A DNA stretch of 64,000 nt from Streptomyces fuscichromogenes (GCF_014645815.1 NZ_BMML01000034.1:1-64000), one strand, 5' to 3'. Shown: positions 15,718-24,797, counted from the stretch's first letter. A program made the numbers and translations. The notes: generated by a model from the sequence alone, not told the origin.

Positions 15718-16974
15718 TCAGGCGCCGGTGGTCACCGAAGCGAGGTACGCCTCCGTCTTCTCCGGCTCGTAGAAGAAGTTCTCGTAGTCGGAGGGGTCGT
15801 CGAAGCCGTTGGCGAAGCGGTCGGCGACCGGCTGGAGCTGGCCTGCCGCGCCGATCAGGTTGAGGATGTGCTCCGGCGGGGGCGCCAGCATGGCGTTCGT
15901 CCACTTGGTGACGTGCTGGGCGGTGTTCCAGTAGCGGTCGAACGTCTCCTGCATCCAGGTCCCGTCGAACTCCTTCTCGCCGCGTTCGAGGATCGAGGCG
16001 AGGTAGGAGGCGGCGCACTTGGACGCGGAGTTGGAGCCCTGGCCCGTGATCGGGTCGTTGGCCACGACGACGTCCGCGACACCGAGGACCAGGCCGCCGC
16101 CGGGGAGGCGGCCGATCGGGTTGCGGACGGTGGGGGCGTAACGGCCGGCGAGGGTGCCGCCGGCGTCGGTCAGTTCGACCTTGGCGGTCCGCACGTGCTC
16201 CCAGGGCGTGTACCGCTCCATGAGTTCCAGGGTCAGGGAGAGGTGCTCCGCCGGGTCCTTGACGCCGTTGAAGACGTCCAGCGGGCCGCCGGGTATGCCC
16301 TCCCAGAAGAGGATGTCGGCGGGGCCGGAGGTCGTGAGCGTCGGCATGACGAAGAGCTCGCCCACGCCGGGGACCAGGTTGCAGCGGACCGCGTAGTAGT
16401 CCGGGTGCTCGGGGCGGGGGCCGAGGCCGTGCACGTAGGAGACGGCCAGGGCCCGCTGCGGCTCCGTGTAGGGGGAGCGCGCGGCGTCGCGGCCGAACAT
16501 GGAGACCAGCTCGCCCTTGCCGGCCGAGACCAGCACCAGGTCGTAGGTGCGGGCGAAGTAGTCCAGGTCGCCGACGGCCGCGCCGTGGATGACCAGCTGG
16601 CCGCCGCGCTGCGCGAAGGTCTCCATCCAGCCGGCCATCTTCACCCGCTGGTCCACCGACTGCGCGTACCCGTCGAGCTTGCCCACCCAGTCGATCGCGC
16701 GGGCCGCGGGGCCCTCCGCCCAGGAGCCGGGGGCGGCGACCGAGACGCCGAGTCCTTCGATCTTCGGGGCCTGGGACTCCCAGAAGTTCAGCTGGAGATC
16801 ACGCTCGTGCCGGAGTGCCGTGTCGAACATGCACTGCGTCGACATGACCCGGCCGGAGCGGATCTCGTCCGCGGTCCGGTTCGACATCAGGGTGACCTCG
16901 TAGCCGTGCGACAGGAGGCCGAGGGCGAGCTGGAGACCGGACTGACCGGCCCCCACGACGAGTATCTTCCGCAT
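15718..16974 (-). CDS. Styrene/indole monooxygenase-like FAD oxidoreductase
   Basis: A 418-residue flavoprotein. The N-terminal Rossmann motif VVGAGQSGLQLALGL (about 6-20) binds FAD. The sequence then follows the StyA/styrene monooxygenase pattern: RSGRVMSTQCMFDTALRHE, FWESQAPKIEGLGVSV, and near the end GLVLGVADVVVANDPITGQGSN. Family members epoxidise aromatic alkenes or indole using FADH2 from a separate reductase, and no reductase is adjacent here. It is the last gene of the conservon operon, 42 nt after cvnD. In several other Streptomyces conservons a cytochrome P450 takes this position, so this may be the effector enzyme of the GTPase module. Confidence 0.9.
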   Translation of the reverse strand: MRKILVVGAGQSGLQLALGLLSHGYEVTLMSNRTADEIRSGRVMSTQCMFDTALRHERDLQLNFWESQAPKIEGLGVSVAAPGSWAEGPAARAIDWVGKLDGYAQSVDQRVKMAGWMETFAQRGGQLVIHGAAVGDLDYFARTYDLVLVSAGKGELVSMFGRDAARSPYTEPQRALAVSYVHGLGPRPEHPDYYAVRCNLVPGVGELFVMPTLTTSGPADILFWEGIPGGPLDVFNGVKDPAEHLSLTLELMERYTPWEHVRTAKVELTDAGGTLAGRYAPTVRNPIGRLPGGGLVLGVADVVVANDPITGQGSNSASKCAASYLASILERGEKEFDGTWMQETFDRYWNTAQHVTKWTNAMLAPPPEHILNLIGAAGQLQPVADRFANGFDDPSDYENFFYEPEKTEAYLASVTTGA

Positions 16975-17016
16975 GCGGTGGTGGCTCCTAAGGGTTCAGA
17001 AGATCTACCCGGGGCG

Positions 17017-17652
17017 TTACTCGGGGGTTTCGTCCAGCGCGTGGGCGACCAGGGACAGCAGTGTCTCGACGGCCGATACCCGACGGCGGGCGTCCATGAT
17101 CATTACAGGTATGTGCGGAGGGATCGTCAATGCCTCGCGCACGTCCTCGGGTTCGAAGCGCTCGGTGCCGTCGAAGTGGTTGACCGCGACGACGTACGGC
17201 AGTCCGCAGCTCTCGAAGTAGTCCAGCGCCGGGAAGCAGTCCTTCAGGCGCCGGGTGTCCGCGAGGACGACGGCGCCGATCGCGCCGCGCACCAGGTCGT
17301 CCCACATGAACCAGAACCGCTGCTGGCCCGGCGTGCCGAACAGGTAGAGCACCAGGTCGTCGTCGAGCGTGATGCGGCCGAAGTCCATGGCCACGGTGGT
17401 GGTCGTCTTGCCGGGCGTGGCGGTGAGGTCGTCGGTCTCCTCGCTCGCCTCGGTCATCAGCGCCTCGGTCTGCAGGGGCGTGATCTCCGAGACGGCGGTG
17501 ACCAGCGTGGTCTTGCCGACGCCGAAGCCGCCGGCCACGACGATCTTCGTGGCGACGGGGGCACGGCTGCGGTCCGTCTGCCAGGACCGCTCCTGCTCCT
17601 CCCCGTCGAGGAGCGGGTTGACGCCGGTGGCGTCAGAGACGGCGTAGTCCAC
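17017..17652 (-). CDS. cvnD: Conservon small GTPase CvnD
   Basis: A 211-residue Ras-like GTPase of the MglA-related conservon type. Motifs: P-loop GGFGVGKTT (about 41-49), a switch region with the T-rich KTTTTVAMDFGRI, LFGTPGQQRFWFMW in place of DxxG, and NHFD for guanine recognition. It acts with the membrane sensor CvnA and the roadblock protein CvnB in a GPCR-like relay proposed for Streptomyces. It overlaps the end of cvnC by 20 nt. The start is ATG at 17652. All nucleotide-binding motifs are intact. Confidence 0.95.
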   Translation of the reverse strand: MDYAVSDATGVNPLLDGEEQERSWQTDRSRAPVATKIVVAGGFGVGKTTLVTAVSEITPLQTEALMTEASEETDDLTATPGKTTTTVAMDFGRITLDDDLVLYLFGTPGQQRFWFMWDDLVRGAIGAVVLADTRRLKDCFPALDYFESCGLPYVVAVNHFDGTERFEPEDVREALTIPPHIPVMIMDARRRVSAVETLLSLVAHALDETPE

Positions 17653-18055
17653 TCAGCACCCTTTCCAGCAGAGCGCGGTCCGGGCGGCCGGCGCCGTGTC
17701 CGGTACCGGTGCCGTACACACGGATCTGTCCCTGGTCCGCGAGGTCACTGAGCAGGACCCGGACCACACCGAGCGGCATCTTCAGCAGCGCGGCGATCTC
17801 GGCCACCGTGCGCATACGGCGGCACAGTTCGACGATGGCCCGCATCTCCGGCATCACCCGGGTGCTGAGGGAACCATTCGTCAGTTCCTTGCGCTCCTCC
17901 GGGGCCTCAAGGGCGGCCACGAAGGTCTCGACCAGCAGGACGTGGCCGAAGCGGGTACGGCCGCCGGTGAGCGAGTAGGGGCGGACGCGGGCGGGTTTGC
18001 GGTCGCCGCCGCGTACCGGGAGGTTCTGCCTGCGGTTCTTCGGCGCGTTGCTCAT
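17633..18055 (-). CDS. cvnC: Conservon DUF742 protein CvnC
   Basis: A 140-residue cytoplasmic DUF742 protein. It begins with a basic segment ending ARVRPYSLTGGRTRF, the family signature. A winged-helix-like region follows (EMRAIVELCRRMRTVAEIAALLKMPLGVVRVLLSDLADQGQIRVY). Biochemical function is not established; it is proposed to bridge the GTPase module. The ATG at 18055 overlaps the stop of cvnB (ATGA) and the 3' end overlaps cvnD, so the genes form one tightly coupled operon. Confidence 0.94.
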   Translation of the reverse strand: MSNAPKNRRQNLPVRGGDRKPARVRPYSLTGGRTRFGHVLLVETFVAALEAPEERKELTNGSLSTRVMPEMRAIVELCRRMRTVAEIAALLKMPLGVVRVLLSDLADQGQIRVYGTGTGHGAGRPDRALLERVLSGLRRL

Positions 18056-18555
18056 CGGCCGCTCCTCGTGGCGTCTTCCTCCAGGGATTTGCGTAGCTCG
18101 CTGCGGAGTTCGGGGGTGAGGACGTGGCCGGCCCGGCCGACGAACAGGGCCATGTGATAGGCCACCACGCTCATGTCGCACTCCGCGCTGCCGTGCACGC
18201 CGAGCAGCGAACCGTCGCTGATCGACATCACGAAGAGGCTGCCCTCGTCCATCGCGACCATCGTGTGCTTGACCGGACCGAAGTCCATCAGCCGGGCGGC
18301 GCCTATGGTCAGGCTCCCGATGCCGGAGACGATGGTGGCGAGGTCCGCGGAGGAGCCGCGCGGGCCCTTGCGTTTCTCGCCCTGCGCCTCGCGGGCGGCT
18401 TCGTTCCGGCTGGTGTCCGAGGAGAGCAGGAGCAGGCCGTCGGAGGAGACCACGGCGACCGACTGGATGCCGGACACCTCCTCGACGAGGTTGCTCAGCA
18501 GCCAGTGCAGGTTGCGGGCCTCACTGCTCAGTCCGAAGGTACTGGGCGCGGTCAA
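18052..18555 (-). CDS. cvnB: Conservon roadblock/LC7 protein CvnB
   Basis: A 167-residue roadblock/LC7-domain protein. After a short N-terminus, NLHWLLSNLVEEVSGIQSVAVVSSDGLLL starts the alpha-beta fold that continues to about residue 140. Roadblock proteins partner small GTPases and often control their nucleotide cycle. Here the partner should be CvnD. The start codon overlaps the end of cvnA, and the stop overlaps the start of cvnC. An inserted Lys/Arg/Gly segment (EAQGEKRKGPRGSS) between the first strands is common in conservon members. Confidence 0.94.
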   Translation of the reverse strand: MTAPSTFGLSSEARNLHWLLSNLVEEVSGIQSVAVVSSDGLLLLSSDTSRNEAAREAQGEKRKGPRGSSADLATIVSGIGSLTIGAARLMDFGPVKHTMVAMDEGSLFVMSISDGSLLGVHGSAECDMSVVAYHMALFVGRAGHVLTPELRSELRKSLEEDATRSGR

Positions 18556-21500
18556 CTGCTTGCCTCCTCGACAGTGCCCCCCGTGGCTTCTTCGGATACG
18601 GCTGTTCCGGGTACGGCTCGTGCGGTGCTCGGCACCTTGTTCTGGCCCGTCTGCTCGGCGATCTCCGCCTCGACGTCACGACGGCCGGCGTCGGCGCCCC
18701 GGCGGAAGCCGCCGAGCCTGCGGCGGAGGGCATCCGCGTCGACGCCGGTGCCGCGCTGGCGGGGCGGTTGGGCCTGGGCGGTGATCTTGGGGGTGCGCTT
18801 GGGGAGGCCCTTGCTGGTGACCTCGTCCTCGCCGTCGTCGTCCCCTTCGGCGTCGGCGGTCGCGGGCAGCGGGCGGGAGTGTTCCTCGGCTGCGCCGAAG
18901 CCGTTCCCGGCGGCATCGCCCGCGCGGGTGTCCAGGCCGGGTGCGGCCGGCCCCGGCAAGACCGGCTCACCGTCGGCGACCGCGGGCCGCGAACGCGCGT
19001 GACTCTCGGCGACCGCGGACTCCGACCGCGGCCAGTCATCCTCCCCGGCCCGCCGACGGCGCGTCCGGTCCTCACCCTCGACACCCTGCGGCTGCGGCCA
19101 GTCGTCATCCCCGGCACGCGAACGGCGGGACCAATCCTCGGCGTCGGCGCCCTGCGGCTGCGGCCAGTCGTCATCTCCGGCACGCGAACGGCGGGACCGA
19201 TCCTCGGCGTCGACACCCTGCGGCCGCGGCCGGTCCTCGTCCTCGGCGCCCTGCGGCTGCGGCCAGTCGTCGTCCTCGGCACGCTGGCGGCGGGGGCGGA
19301 TCTCGGCGTCGGCGGGGTGCGCGCGCTCCTCGGCGGGAACGGCTCGGGTCCGGTCGTCGGCGGCACCGGCCTGTGTCCGGTCCTCGGCCGAAGCCGATCG
19401 GGGCCGGGCGTCGGCCGAAGCCGATCGGGTTCGCGGCTCGGGCTGCTCGGCCGGCTCGGGCTCCGGGTCCGTGAGCGGGACCAGCAGTTCCATCGTGGTC
19501 TCGGCGAACGTCTCCGCCGGTGCCTTCGGTCGTGCCGTCGGCTCGGGGTCCTGGGTCCTCGGCGTCGGCGCCTGCTCGTGGGCGGGCTGTTCGCCGGCCT
19601 CGCGTACCGCCTTCTCCGCCAGCGTCACCAGCGGGTCGCCGGACGTCGAACGGCCGGACAGGACGTTGGAGTTGACCTCCGCGGCCGCGCCGGGCAGGGA
19701 GTAGGCCTGGGCGGTGCCGGGGGCCGACGCGGGCCGCGGGACCGAGCCCGCCGGGGCCGCGGCCAGCAGCGGCTTGGGCAGCACCACGACCGCCGCCACC
19801 CCGCCCTGCTTCTGCTCGCGCAGCTGGACGCGGACGCCGTGCCGGTGGGCCAGCCGGGCCACCACGTAGAGGCCGAGACCGAGACCGCCCTCGCCCTCCT
19901 GGTCGTACGGCGACTCGGGATCGAACTCGGCGAGGCGGCCGTTGAGGCGGACCATGCGGTCGGCGGTCATGCCGATGCCCTCGTCCTGGACGGAGAGCAT
20001 GACCTCGCCGCTCTCCAGCAGCCAGCCGGAGATCTCCACGGGGACGTCGGGCGGGGAGGACGCGGTGGCGTTCTCCATCAGTTCGGCGAGGAGGTGGGAG
20101 AGGTCGTCGGCGGCGAAGCCGGCCACGTGGGCGTGCGGCGGGAGGGACGCGATCCGGACCCGCTCGTAGCGCTCGATCTCGCTGACCGCCGCCCGGACGA
20201 CGTCCACCAGCGGGATCGGGCCCGCGTGCTGCTGGACGTGTTCGGTGCCGGCGAGGACCAGGAGGTTCTCGCTGTGGCGGCGCATGACCGTGGCGAAGTG
20301 GTCGAGTTTAAAGAGGGTCGACAGCCGGTCGGGGTCCTGCTCGCGCTCCTCCAGGGTCTCGATGACCGCCAGCTGGCGTTCCACGAGGCCGAGCGTGCGC
20401 AGTGCGAGGTTGACGAAGGTGCCGCCGATGCTGGTGCGCAGCCGCTCCAGCTGGGCGCCGGCGTCGGTGACCTCGGCGCGCAGCTCCTCGCGGGCGTCCG
20501 CCATCTTCTGCCGCTGGCCGACCAGGTGCTTGCGGTCGGTCTCCAGGGTGGCGATCCGGTCGTAGAGCTCGACGGCGTGCGCGTGCAGGGTGTTGACGGA
20601 GCGGACGACCTGGGCGAACTCGTCGTTGCGGCCGGTGAAGGTGATCGGCTCCGCGGTGCGCGGGTCCTCGGCCTCGGCGAGGCGGGCCGAGCCCCGGCGG
20701 AGCACGGAGAGCGGCCGGGTGAGGGTGCGGGCCATGGCCGTGGCGATGCCGACCGCGACCAGCATCAGGGCGCCGAGGACCGCGACCCGGATCTCCAGCG
20801 CGGTCACGTCGTCGTCGCGGAGCTGGGCGAGGTCCTTGGTGCGGTGGTCGTAGAGGGCCGACTCCACGCCCCGCATCAGCTCGACCCGGGCGGACAGCGC
20901 GGCGTCCAGCTTCTTGGTGCCGGTGCCGAGGTCGTCGTCGGAGAGGGTCGGCTGGTCGGTGAGGGCGGCCAGGTACTTGTCGGCGTCGTTGACGTCGTTG
21001 CCGGTGACCGTGGAGTCGTACGAGTCGACCGCCGCCTTGGGCGCGGTGTCGTGGAAGTCGGCGAGGGCCGCGTCGGCGCGGAGTCTGGCCTGCTGGGCGG
21101 CGGTGGTGAGCGCGTCGCGCTGCTTCCTGTCGGCGGCCGAGGTGGTGGTGCTGGTGACGGGCAGACCGGTGAGCGGGCTGATCGTGGTCCGGGTGGTGCT
21201 CGGGATGTTCAGGGCGGCGAGCAGGAGGCCCCGGGCCGCCGCGGACTGCTGGACGGCGGAGTCCAGCTCGGCGAGCGCGTAGGCGCCCGAGCCGACCCTC
21301 GGGGGCGTCTGTTCGGCCAGTTCCTCGGCGAGCCGGTGCAGTTCGGTGATCGTCTGCGAGTACGCCTGGTGGGTTTCGAGGGCCGTGCTCTTGCCGGTGA
21401 GCGCGGAGCGTCGGACGGCGGCGATGCCGTCGAGGTCGGTGCGCAGCCAGCCGGGGGCGTCGGTGTCCGCGCGCAGGTCCTCGACCTGGCGGTCGACCCG

Positions 21501-21845
21501 GGCGCTGCGGTCCTCGGAGGGCGCCTTGGACTTGGGGCGGCCCGCCGCGATGTACGAGGTGACGTCGTCGCGCTCGTCGGCGAGCGAGCTGGCGAGGGCC
21601 AGCGCGTCCTGGGTGCGGCCGGCCAGGGTCACCAGGTCCTGGGAGTCGCTCAGCTGCCCGGAGGCGGTGAGCAGGGCAGGCGCTCCGGCCCCCGCGATCG
21701 CGGCGGCGACCACGGCCACGGCCAGGATCAGCCGGGTGCGGACGTGCTTGGGGCGGCCGGTGCCGACGGGGGCCGCGGCGCCCGTTTCGGAGGCCGTCTT
21801 CTTGCCTGTGCGCCGAGGCCGCGTCTTCTGCACCGGTGCTCGCAT
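18552..21845 (-). CDS. cvnA: Conservon sensor kinase-like protein CvnA
   Basis: A 1097-residue membrane sensor. Basic N-terminus, transmembrane helix at about 38-62, and an extracytoplasmic nitrate/nitrite-sensing (NIT)-type helical domain at about 70-345. A second helix lies near 350-370, followed by HAMP at about 372-425 and a coiled coil. An HATPase domain spans about 535-690 with N-box LAELMENATASSPP, DEGIGM and GLGLGLYVV. No canonical phospho-acceptor H-box is obvious, as in other CvnA proteins. The long C-terminal tail (about 700-1097) is disordered and contains 22-residue tandem repeats. It heads the cvnABCD operon. No good ribosome-binding site is seen at the ATG, so the start is less certain than the rest. 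Confidence 0.93.
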   Translation of the reverse strand: MRAPVQKTRPRRTGKKTASETGAAAPVGTGRPKHVRTRLILAVAVVAAAIAGAGAPALLTASGQLSDSQDLVTLAGRTQDALALASSLADERDDVTSYIAAGRPKSKAPSEDRSARVDRQVEDLRADTDAPGWLRTDLDGIAAVRRSALTGKSTALETHQAYSQTITELHRLAEELAEQTPPRVGSGAYALAELDSAVQQSAAARGLLLAALNIPSTTRTTISPLTGLPVTSTTTSAADRKQRDALTTAAQQARLRADAALADFHDTAPKAAVDSYDSTVTGNDVNDADKYLAALTDQPTLSDDDLGTGTKKLDAALSARVELMRGVESALYDHRTKDLAQLRDDDVTALEIRVAVLGALMLVAVGIATAMARTLTRPLSVLRRGSARLAEAEDPRTAEPITFTGRNDEFAQVVRSVNTLHAHAVELYDRIATLETDRKHLVGQRQKMADAREELRAEVTDAGAQLERLRTSIGGTFVNLALRTLGLVERQLAVIETLEEREQDPDRLSTLFKLDHFATVMRRHSENLLVLAGTEHVQQHAGPIPLVDVVRAAVSEIERYERVRIASLPPHAHVAGFAADDLSHLLAELMENATASSPPDVPVEISGWLLESGEVMLSVQDEGIGMTADRMVRLNGRLAEFDPESPYDQEGEGGLGLGLYVVARLAHRHGVRVQLREQKQGGVAAVVVLPKPLLAAAPAGSVPRPASAPGTAQAYSLPGAAAEVNSNVLSGRSTSGDPLVTLAEKAVREAGEQPAHEQAPTPRTQDPEPTARPKAPAETFAETTMELLVPLTDPEPEPAEQPEPRTRSASADARPRSASAEDRTQAGAADDRTRAVPAEERAHPADAEIRPRRQRAEDDDWPQPQGAEDEDRPRPQGVDAEDRSRRSRAGDDDWPQPQGADAEDWSRRSRAGDDDWPQPQGVEGEDRTRRRRAGEDDWPRSESAVAESHARSRPAVADGEPVLPGPAAPGLDTRAGDAAGNGFGAAEEHSRPLPATADAEGDDDGEDEVTSKGLPKRTPKITAQAQPPRQRGTGVDADALRRRLGGFRRGADAGRRDVEAEIAEQTGQNKVPSTARAVPGTAVSEEATGGTVEEASS
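19035..19290 (-). repeat. 66-bp tandem repeats in the cvnA tail
   Basis: About four copies of a 66-bp unit, each encoding a 22-residue unit like DDDWPQPQGADAEDWSRRSR plus AG. Two central copies are nearly identical; the outer ones have decayed. The array is in frame and lies in the disordered cytoplasmic tail. Confidence 0.88.
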
Positions 21846-22229
21846 TCCTGAACTCGTGTACCCAAGGGGCTGGGTGGCACCCCGTCATGATCCCCGGCAT
21901 TTCGGTGCCCAGTGGTGCGTGCACCCGATTCGTACGGTCCCCGACCCTCCCAGCGCCGGTGGGCAGTGGACTCACATCGACCCACCCGCCACCCGAAGGA
22001 GTGAACATCGGAGGGGAGTTGGCGGGCAAGTTACGCCGGACCGTGCGGGGTCCTTTTCCGGCTGGCCGGTTGGACGCGGACGGCAGGCTTTGACAGGATT
22101 CGCCACCGCACCTTCCCGGAGTACGCCATTCCAGCCCAAAACAGGCGGCTGACCTGCGGGTCCGCGGCAATTCCGGGGTCGTTGCCAGCCTTTGGCGAAG
22201 CCTGTGAAGGGGTCGTGCAGACTGGCCGA
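21846..22229. other. Divergent intergenic region before cvnA and the PP2C-like gene
   Basis: About 380 bases without a supported gene. TTGACA occurs at 22090-22095 on the plus strand, but no good -10 hexamer follows at 17-18 nt. Promoters for the conservon operon (minus) and the phosphatase gene (plus) are expected here. I see no strong inverted repeat. Confidence 0.5.
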
Positions 22230-23018
22230 ATGCGTACTGAAGTCGTTTCGGAACCCGGCGCCCCCGACCGCCCCAACGAGGACTTCGCCGGTGTCGGACT
22301 TCCCGCCTCGGGGCAGGGGGGTTGCCTGATCGTCCTGGACGGGGTCACCCCGCCGCGGGACGGCACCGGGTGTCTGCATTCCGTCCCCTGGTTCACCGCG
22401 CGGCTGGGCGGCGCCCTGACCGAACTGACCGTTTCGCGGGGAGATCTGACGCTGCGGGAGATCCTCGAACAGGCGATCGGCCGCACAGCCGCCGCCCACC
22501 GAGACACCTGTGACCTTTCTCACCCGCGCACCCCCCAGGCGACGGTGGTGCTGAGCCGCTGGTCCGAGGAGGCCGTGGAGTTCCTGGTCCTGTCCGACTC
22601 GGCACTGCTCCTCAGGTCCCCCGACGGCACGGTCACCCCGGTCCTGGACGACCGGCTCGACCGTGTGCCCCGCGCCTCGCTCGCCTCGGACGCGATCGCC
22701 GACGCCACGGTCCGCAACCGGGAGGGCGGCTTCTTCACGGCCGCCGCCGACCCCACGGTGGCCGCCCGCGCGGTCACCGGGACCGTGCCCCGCGCCGAGG
22801 TCCGGGCGCTGGCCGCCCTCACGGACGGGGCGACCCGCTGGACGGAGAAGTTCCGCGCGGGCGACTGGACGGCCCTCCTCGACGTCGTGGCCAAGGAGGG
22901 CGCGCGAGCGCTGGTCGACCGGGTGCGGGAGCTGGAGGCGGCCGACCGGGAGGCCCGGGTGTTCCTGCGGCGGAGCAAGACGCACGACGACGCGACGGTG
23001 GTGTACGCCGAGCTGTGA
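22230..23018 (+). CDS. PP2C-like protein phosphatase domain protein
   Basis: A 262-residue protein with the outline of a PP2C-type Ser/Thr phosphatase. NEDFAGVG is the family RxxNED-type metal motif, LIVLDGVTPPRDGTG replaces the usual DGhGG, QATVVLSRW, LVLSDSALLLR and LAALTDGATRW follow the order of PP2C motifs, and KTHDDATVVYAEL is the C-terminal DDxT motif. Metal-binding Asp residues look mostly conserved, so activity is plausible. The ATG at 22230 (MRTEVV) is preferred over a TTG at 22182, though the ribosome-binding site is weak. It stands alone and converges with the MarR gene. Confidence 0.8.
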   Translation: MRTEVVSEPGAPDRPNEDFAGVGLPASGQGGCLIVLDGVTPPRDGTGCLHSVPWFTARLGGALTELTVSRGDLTLREILEQAIGRTAAAHRDTCDLSHPRTPQATVVLSRWSEEAVEFLVLSDSALLLRSPDGTVTPVLDDRLDRVPRASLASDAIADATVRNREGGFFTAAADPTVAARAVTGTVPRAEVRALAALTDGATRWTEKFRAGDWTALLDVVAKEGARALVDRVRELEAADREARVFLRRSKTHDDATVVYAEL

Positions 23019-23040
23019 GGCCCCGGCGCCGGCGGGCCGG

Positions 23041-23532
23041 CTACTTCTCCATGACGCCGTTCAACTGGTGGAGCAGCCGGGCCAGTCCCGCGACCTCGCT
23101 GCGGTCCCAGTGGGCGAGCTGGCGGACGTAACGGCCCCGGCGGGCCTCGCGGACCGTGCCGACCCGGCGCCGGCCCTCGTCGGTGAGGGCGACCAGCCAG
23201 GCCCGCCCGTCGGCCGGGTCGGGCTCCCGGGCGATCAGCCCGAGTTCCTCCAGGGCGCGCAGCTGGCGGGACATGGTGGCCTTGCCGACGCCGATGTAGG
23301 CGGCCAGTTCGGTGGCGCGCTGGCCGCCGCACTCGTCGAGCCGTACGAGCAGTCCGTACGCGGCGGACTCCAGGTCGGGGTGGACCTCCCGGGCCATCTC
23401 TCCCTGGCTGGCCCGGGCGCGGCGCAGCAGCACCGTCAACTCGCGTTCCAGGGCCAGGAACTCCTGGTCCGCACCGCTCGGCGGCAGCCCGATGGCGGCG
23501 GTCCGTCCGTCGCCCTTTTCGTCCTCGTGCAC
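23041..23532 (-). CDS. MarR family transcriptional regulator
   Basis: A 163-residue winged-helix regulator. ALERELTVLLRRAR forms the dimerisation helix. SAYGLLVRLDE, QRATELAAYIGVGKATMSRQLRALEELGLI and the wing REPDPADGRAWLVALTDEGRR make the DNA-binding domain. MarR proteins are dimeric repressors released by small ligands or oxidation. The GTG start at 23532 has AGGGG 8 nt upstream; an upstream TTG at 23577 lacks one. It is divergent from the muramidase gene 278 nt away, which is a candidate target along with itself. Confidence 0.92.
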   Translation of the reverse strand: MHEDEKGDGRTAAIGLPPSGADQEFLALERELTVLLRRARASQGEMAREVHPDLESAAYGLLVRLDECGGQRATELAAYIGVGKATMSRQLRALEELGLIAREPDPADGRAWLVALTDEGRRRVGTVREARRGRYVRQLAHWDRSEVAGLARLLHQLNGVMEK

Positions 23533-23715
23533 GTCAGCACCCCTGATCGGTTTCGCAGTCCTGAGAGTTTCCGTCAAACCCCGTCGTCGCCGCAGCTCGC
23601 CAAGTATTCCGCAGGCTCACACCGACGGCCGCCGCCGGATGCCGCTGCGCCGGCTCCGCCGCGTGCGCGGTGCCCGCACCGAGGCCCTGAATGGCATGCG
23701 CACGCTAATAGTTGG

Positions 23716-23725
23716 CGTCGCGACG
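23716..23725. promoter_or_regulatory. Small palindrome in the marR/GH25 intergenic region
   Basis: CGTCGCGACG is a perfect 10-bp palindrome beside the AT-rich CGCTAATAG, in the middle of the divergent region. It could be an operator, but with no second copy the case is weak. Confidence 0.3.
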
Positions 23726-23809
23726 TGTGACACCGCGTCGTGTCGCGCCGTGTCCGGCCTCCTTCTCTGGCATATGTGGGACCCCCACCTCTCCCCACGG
23801 AGGCACGTC

Positions 23810-24625
23810 ATGCCCGTGCACAGACCCGCCCCCACACTCCTCACCGCCCTCTTCACGCTGCTCCTGGCGGCGCTCTCCCCGGTTCCCGCCCAGGCCGGTC
23901 CGGCCGGCCCCGCCGTCCCGGTCCGCGGATCGGCGTACATGGGCACGGGCGTCCTCGCCCACGACGGCCAGAGCGGCACGCCCAGGACCGGCCTCGCCAC
24001 CCAGACCGAGGGCGTCGACGTCGCCAGCTACCAGGGCGACGTCTCCTGGTCGAGCCTGCTGAGCAGCGGGGTCAGATGGGCGTACACCAAGGCGTCGGAA
24101 GGCACTTACTACACGAACCCCTCCTTCGCCCAGCAGTACGACGGCTCCTACGACGTCGGCATGGTCCGCGGCGCCTACCATTTCGCGACCCCGGACACCA
24201 CGGGCGGCGCCGCCCAGGCCGACTACTTCGTCGACCACGGCGGCGGCTGGTCCAAGGACGGCCAGACCCTGCCCGGCGTCCTCGACATCGAGTGGAACCC
24301 GTACGGCTCCGCGTGCTACGGCAAGTCCGCGAGCGGGATGGTCGGCTGGATCACCGACTTCCTGAACCGGTACAAGGCACGGACGGGCCGGGCCGCGGTC
24401 ATCTACACGGCCACCAGCTGGTGGACGGACTGCACCGGCAACTACGGCGGTTTCGGCGCCAGCAACCCGCTGTGGGTCGCCCGCTACGCCTCGGACGTGG
24501 GCACGCTGCCGGCCGGCTGGTCGACGTACACGATGTGGCAGTACACCTCGACCGGCCCGACGGTCGGTGACCACGACAAGTTCAACGGGGCCCTGGACAA
24601 GGTCGTCGCGTTCGCCAACGGGTAG
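23810..24625 (+). CDS. GH25 muramidase (lysozyme), secreted
   Basis: A 271-residue exported glycoside hydrolase family 25 enzyme, which cuts the MurNAc-GlcNAc bond of peptidoglycan. The signal peptide cleaves near VPAQA-GPAG (about 29). The domain starts at EGVDVASYQGDVSW with the conserved DVSxxQ-type Asp. AYTKASEGTYY, AYHFATPDTTGGAAQADYF and LPGVLDIEWNPYG (catalytic DxE) follow, and it ends with WQYTSTG. Close in form to Streptomyces cellosyl-type lysozymes. GGAGG stands 7 nt before the ATG. Monocistronic. Confidence 0.96.
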   Translation: MPVHRPAPTLLTALFTLLLAALSPVPAQAGPAGPAVPVRGSAYMGTGVLAHDGQSGTPRTGLATQTEGVDVASYQGDVSWSSLLSSGVRWAYTKASEGTYYTNPSFAQQYDGSYDVGMVRGAYHFATPDTTGGAAQADYFVDHGGGWSKDGQTLPGVLDIEWNPYGSACYGKSASGMVGWITDFLNRYKARTGRAAVIYTATSWWTDCTGNYGGFGASNPLWVARYASDVGTLPAGWSTYTMWQYTSTGPTVGDHDKFNGALDKVVAFANG

Positions 24626-24636
24626 GAGGTTCTGGA

Positions 24637-24713
24637 GCGCCCCGAAGGGGCGCGGGGCTGTTTCCATGTGCGGCTCCGCCGCGTGGGCGCGACCAGCCAC
24701 GACGGCGCCGCGG
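24637..24713. repeat. Dispersed GC element, variant copy
   Basis: The hairpin GCGCCCC-GAA-GGGGCGC (24637-24653) is followed by CGGGGCTG, then GCGCGACCAGCCACGACGGC. The last piece also follows the palindrome in the GNAT gene (28281-28295). It belongs to the same repeat family, with a different middle. Confidence 0.7.
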
Positions 24714-24797
24714 ACGAGAGACGGCGCAGCACGGCACTTCCAGCTGAGCGCTTGATCCGTCGCCGCCCGGCCGCCGGCAGGTGACGGACGCACAGGG

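Noticed and set aside
18768..21851. A 1027-codon plus-strand frame across cvnA
   Set aside because: Third-position GC bias on the minus strand and the clear CvnA domains make this a shadow.
23716..23725. A MarR operator
   Set aside because: A 10-bp GC-rich palindrome occurs often by chance in such DNA, so it is kept only as a low-confidence site.
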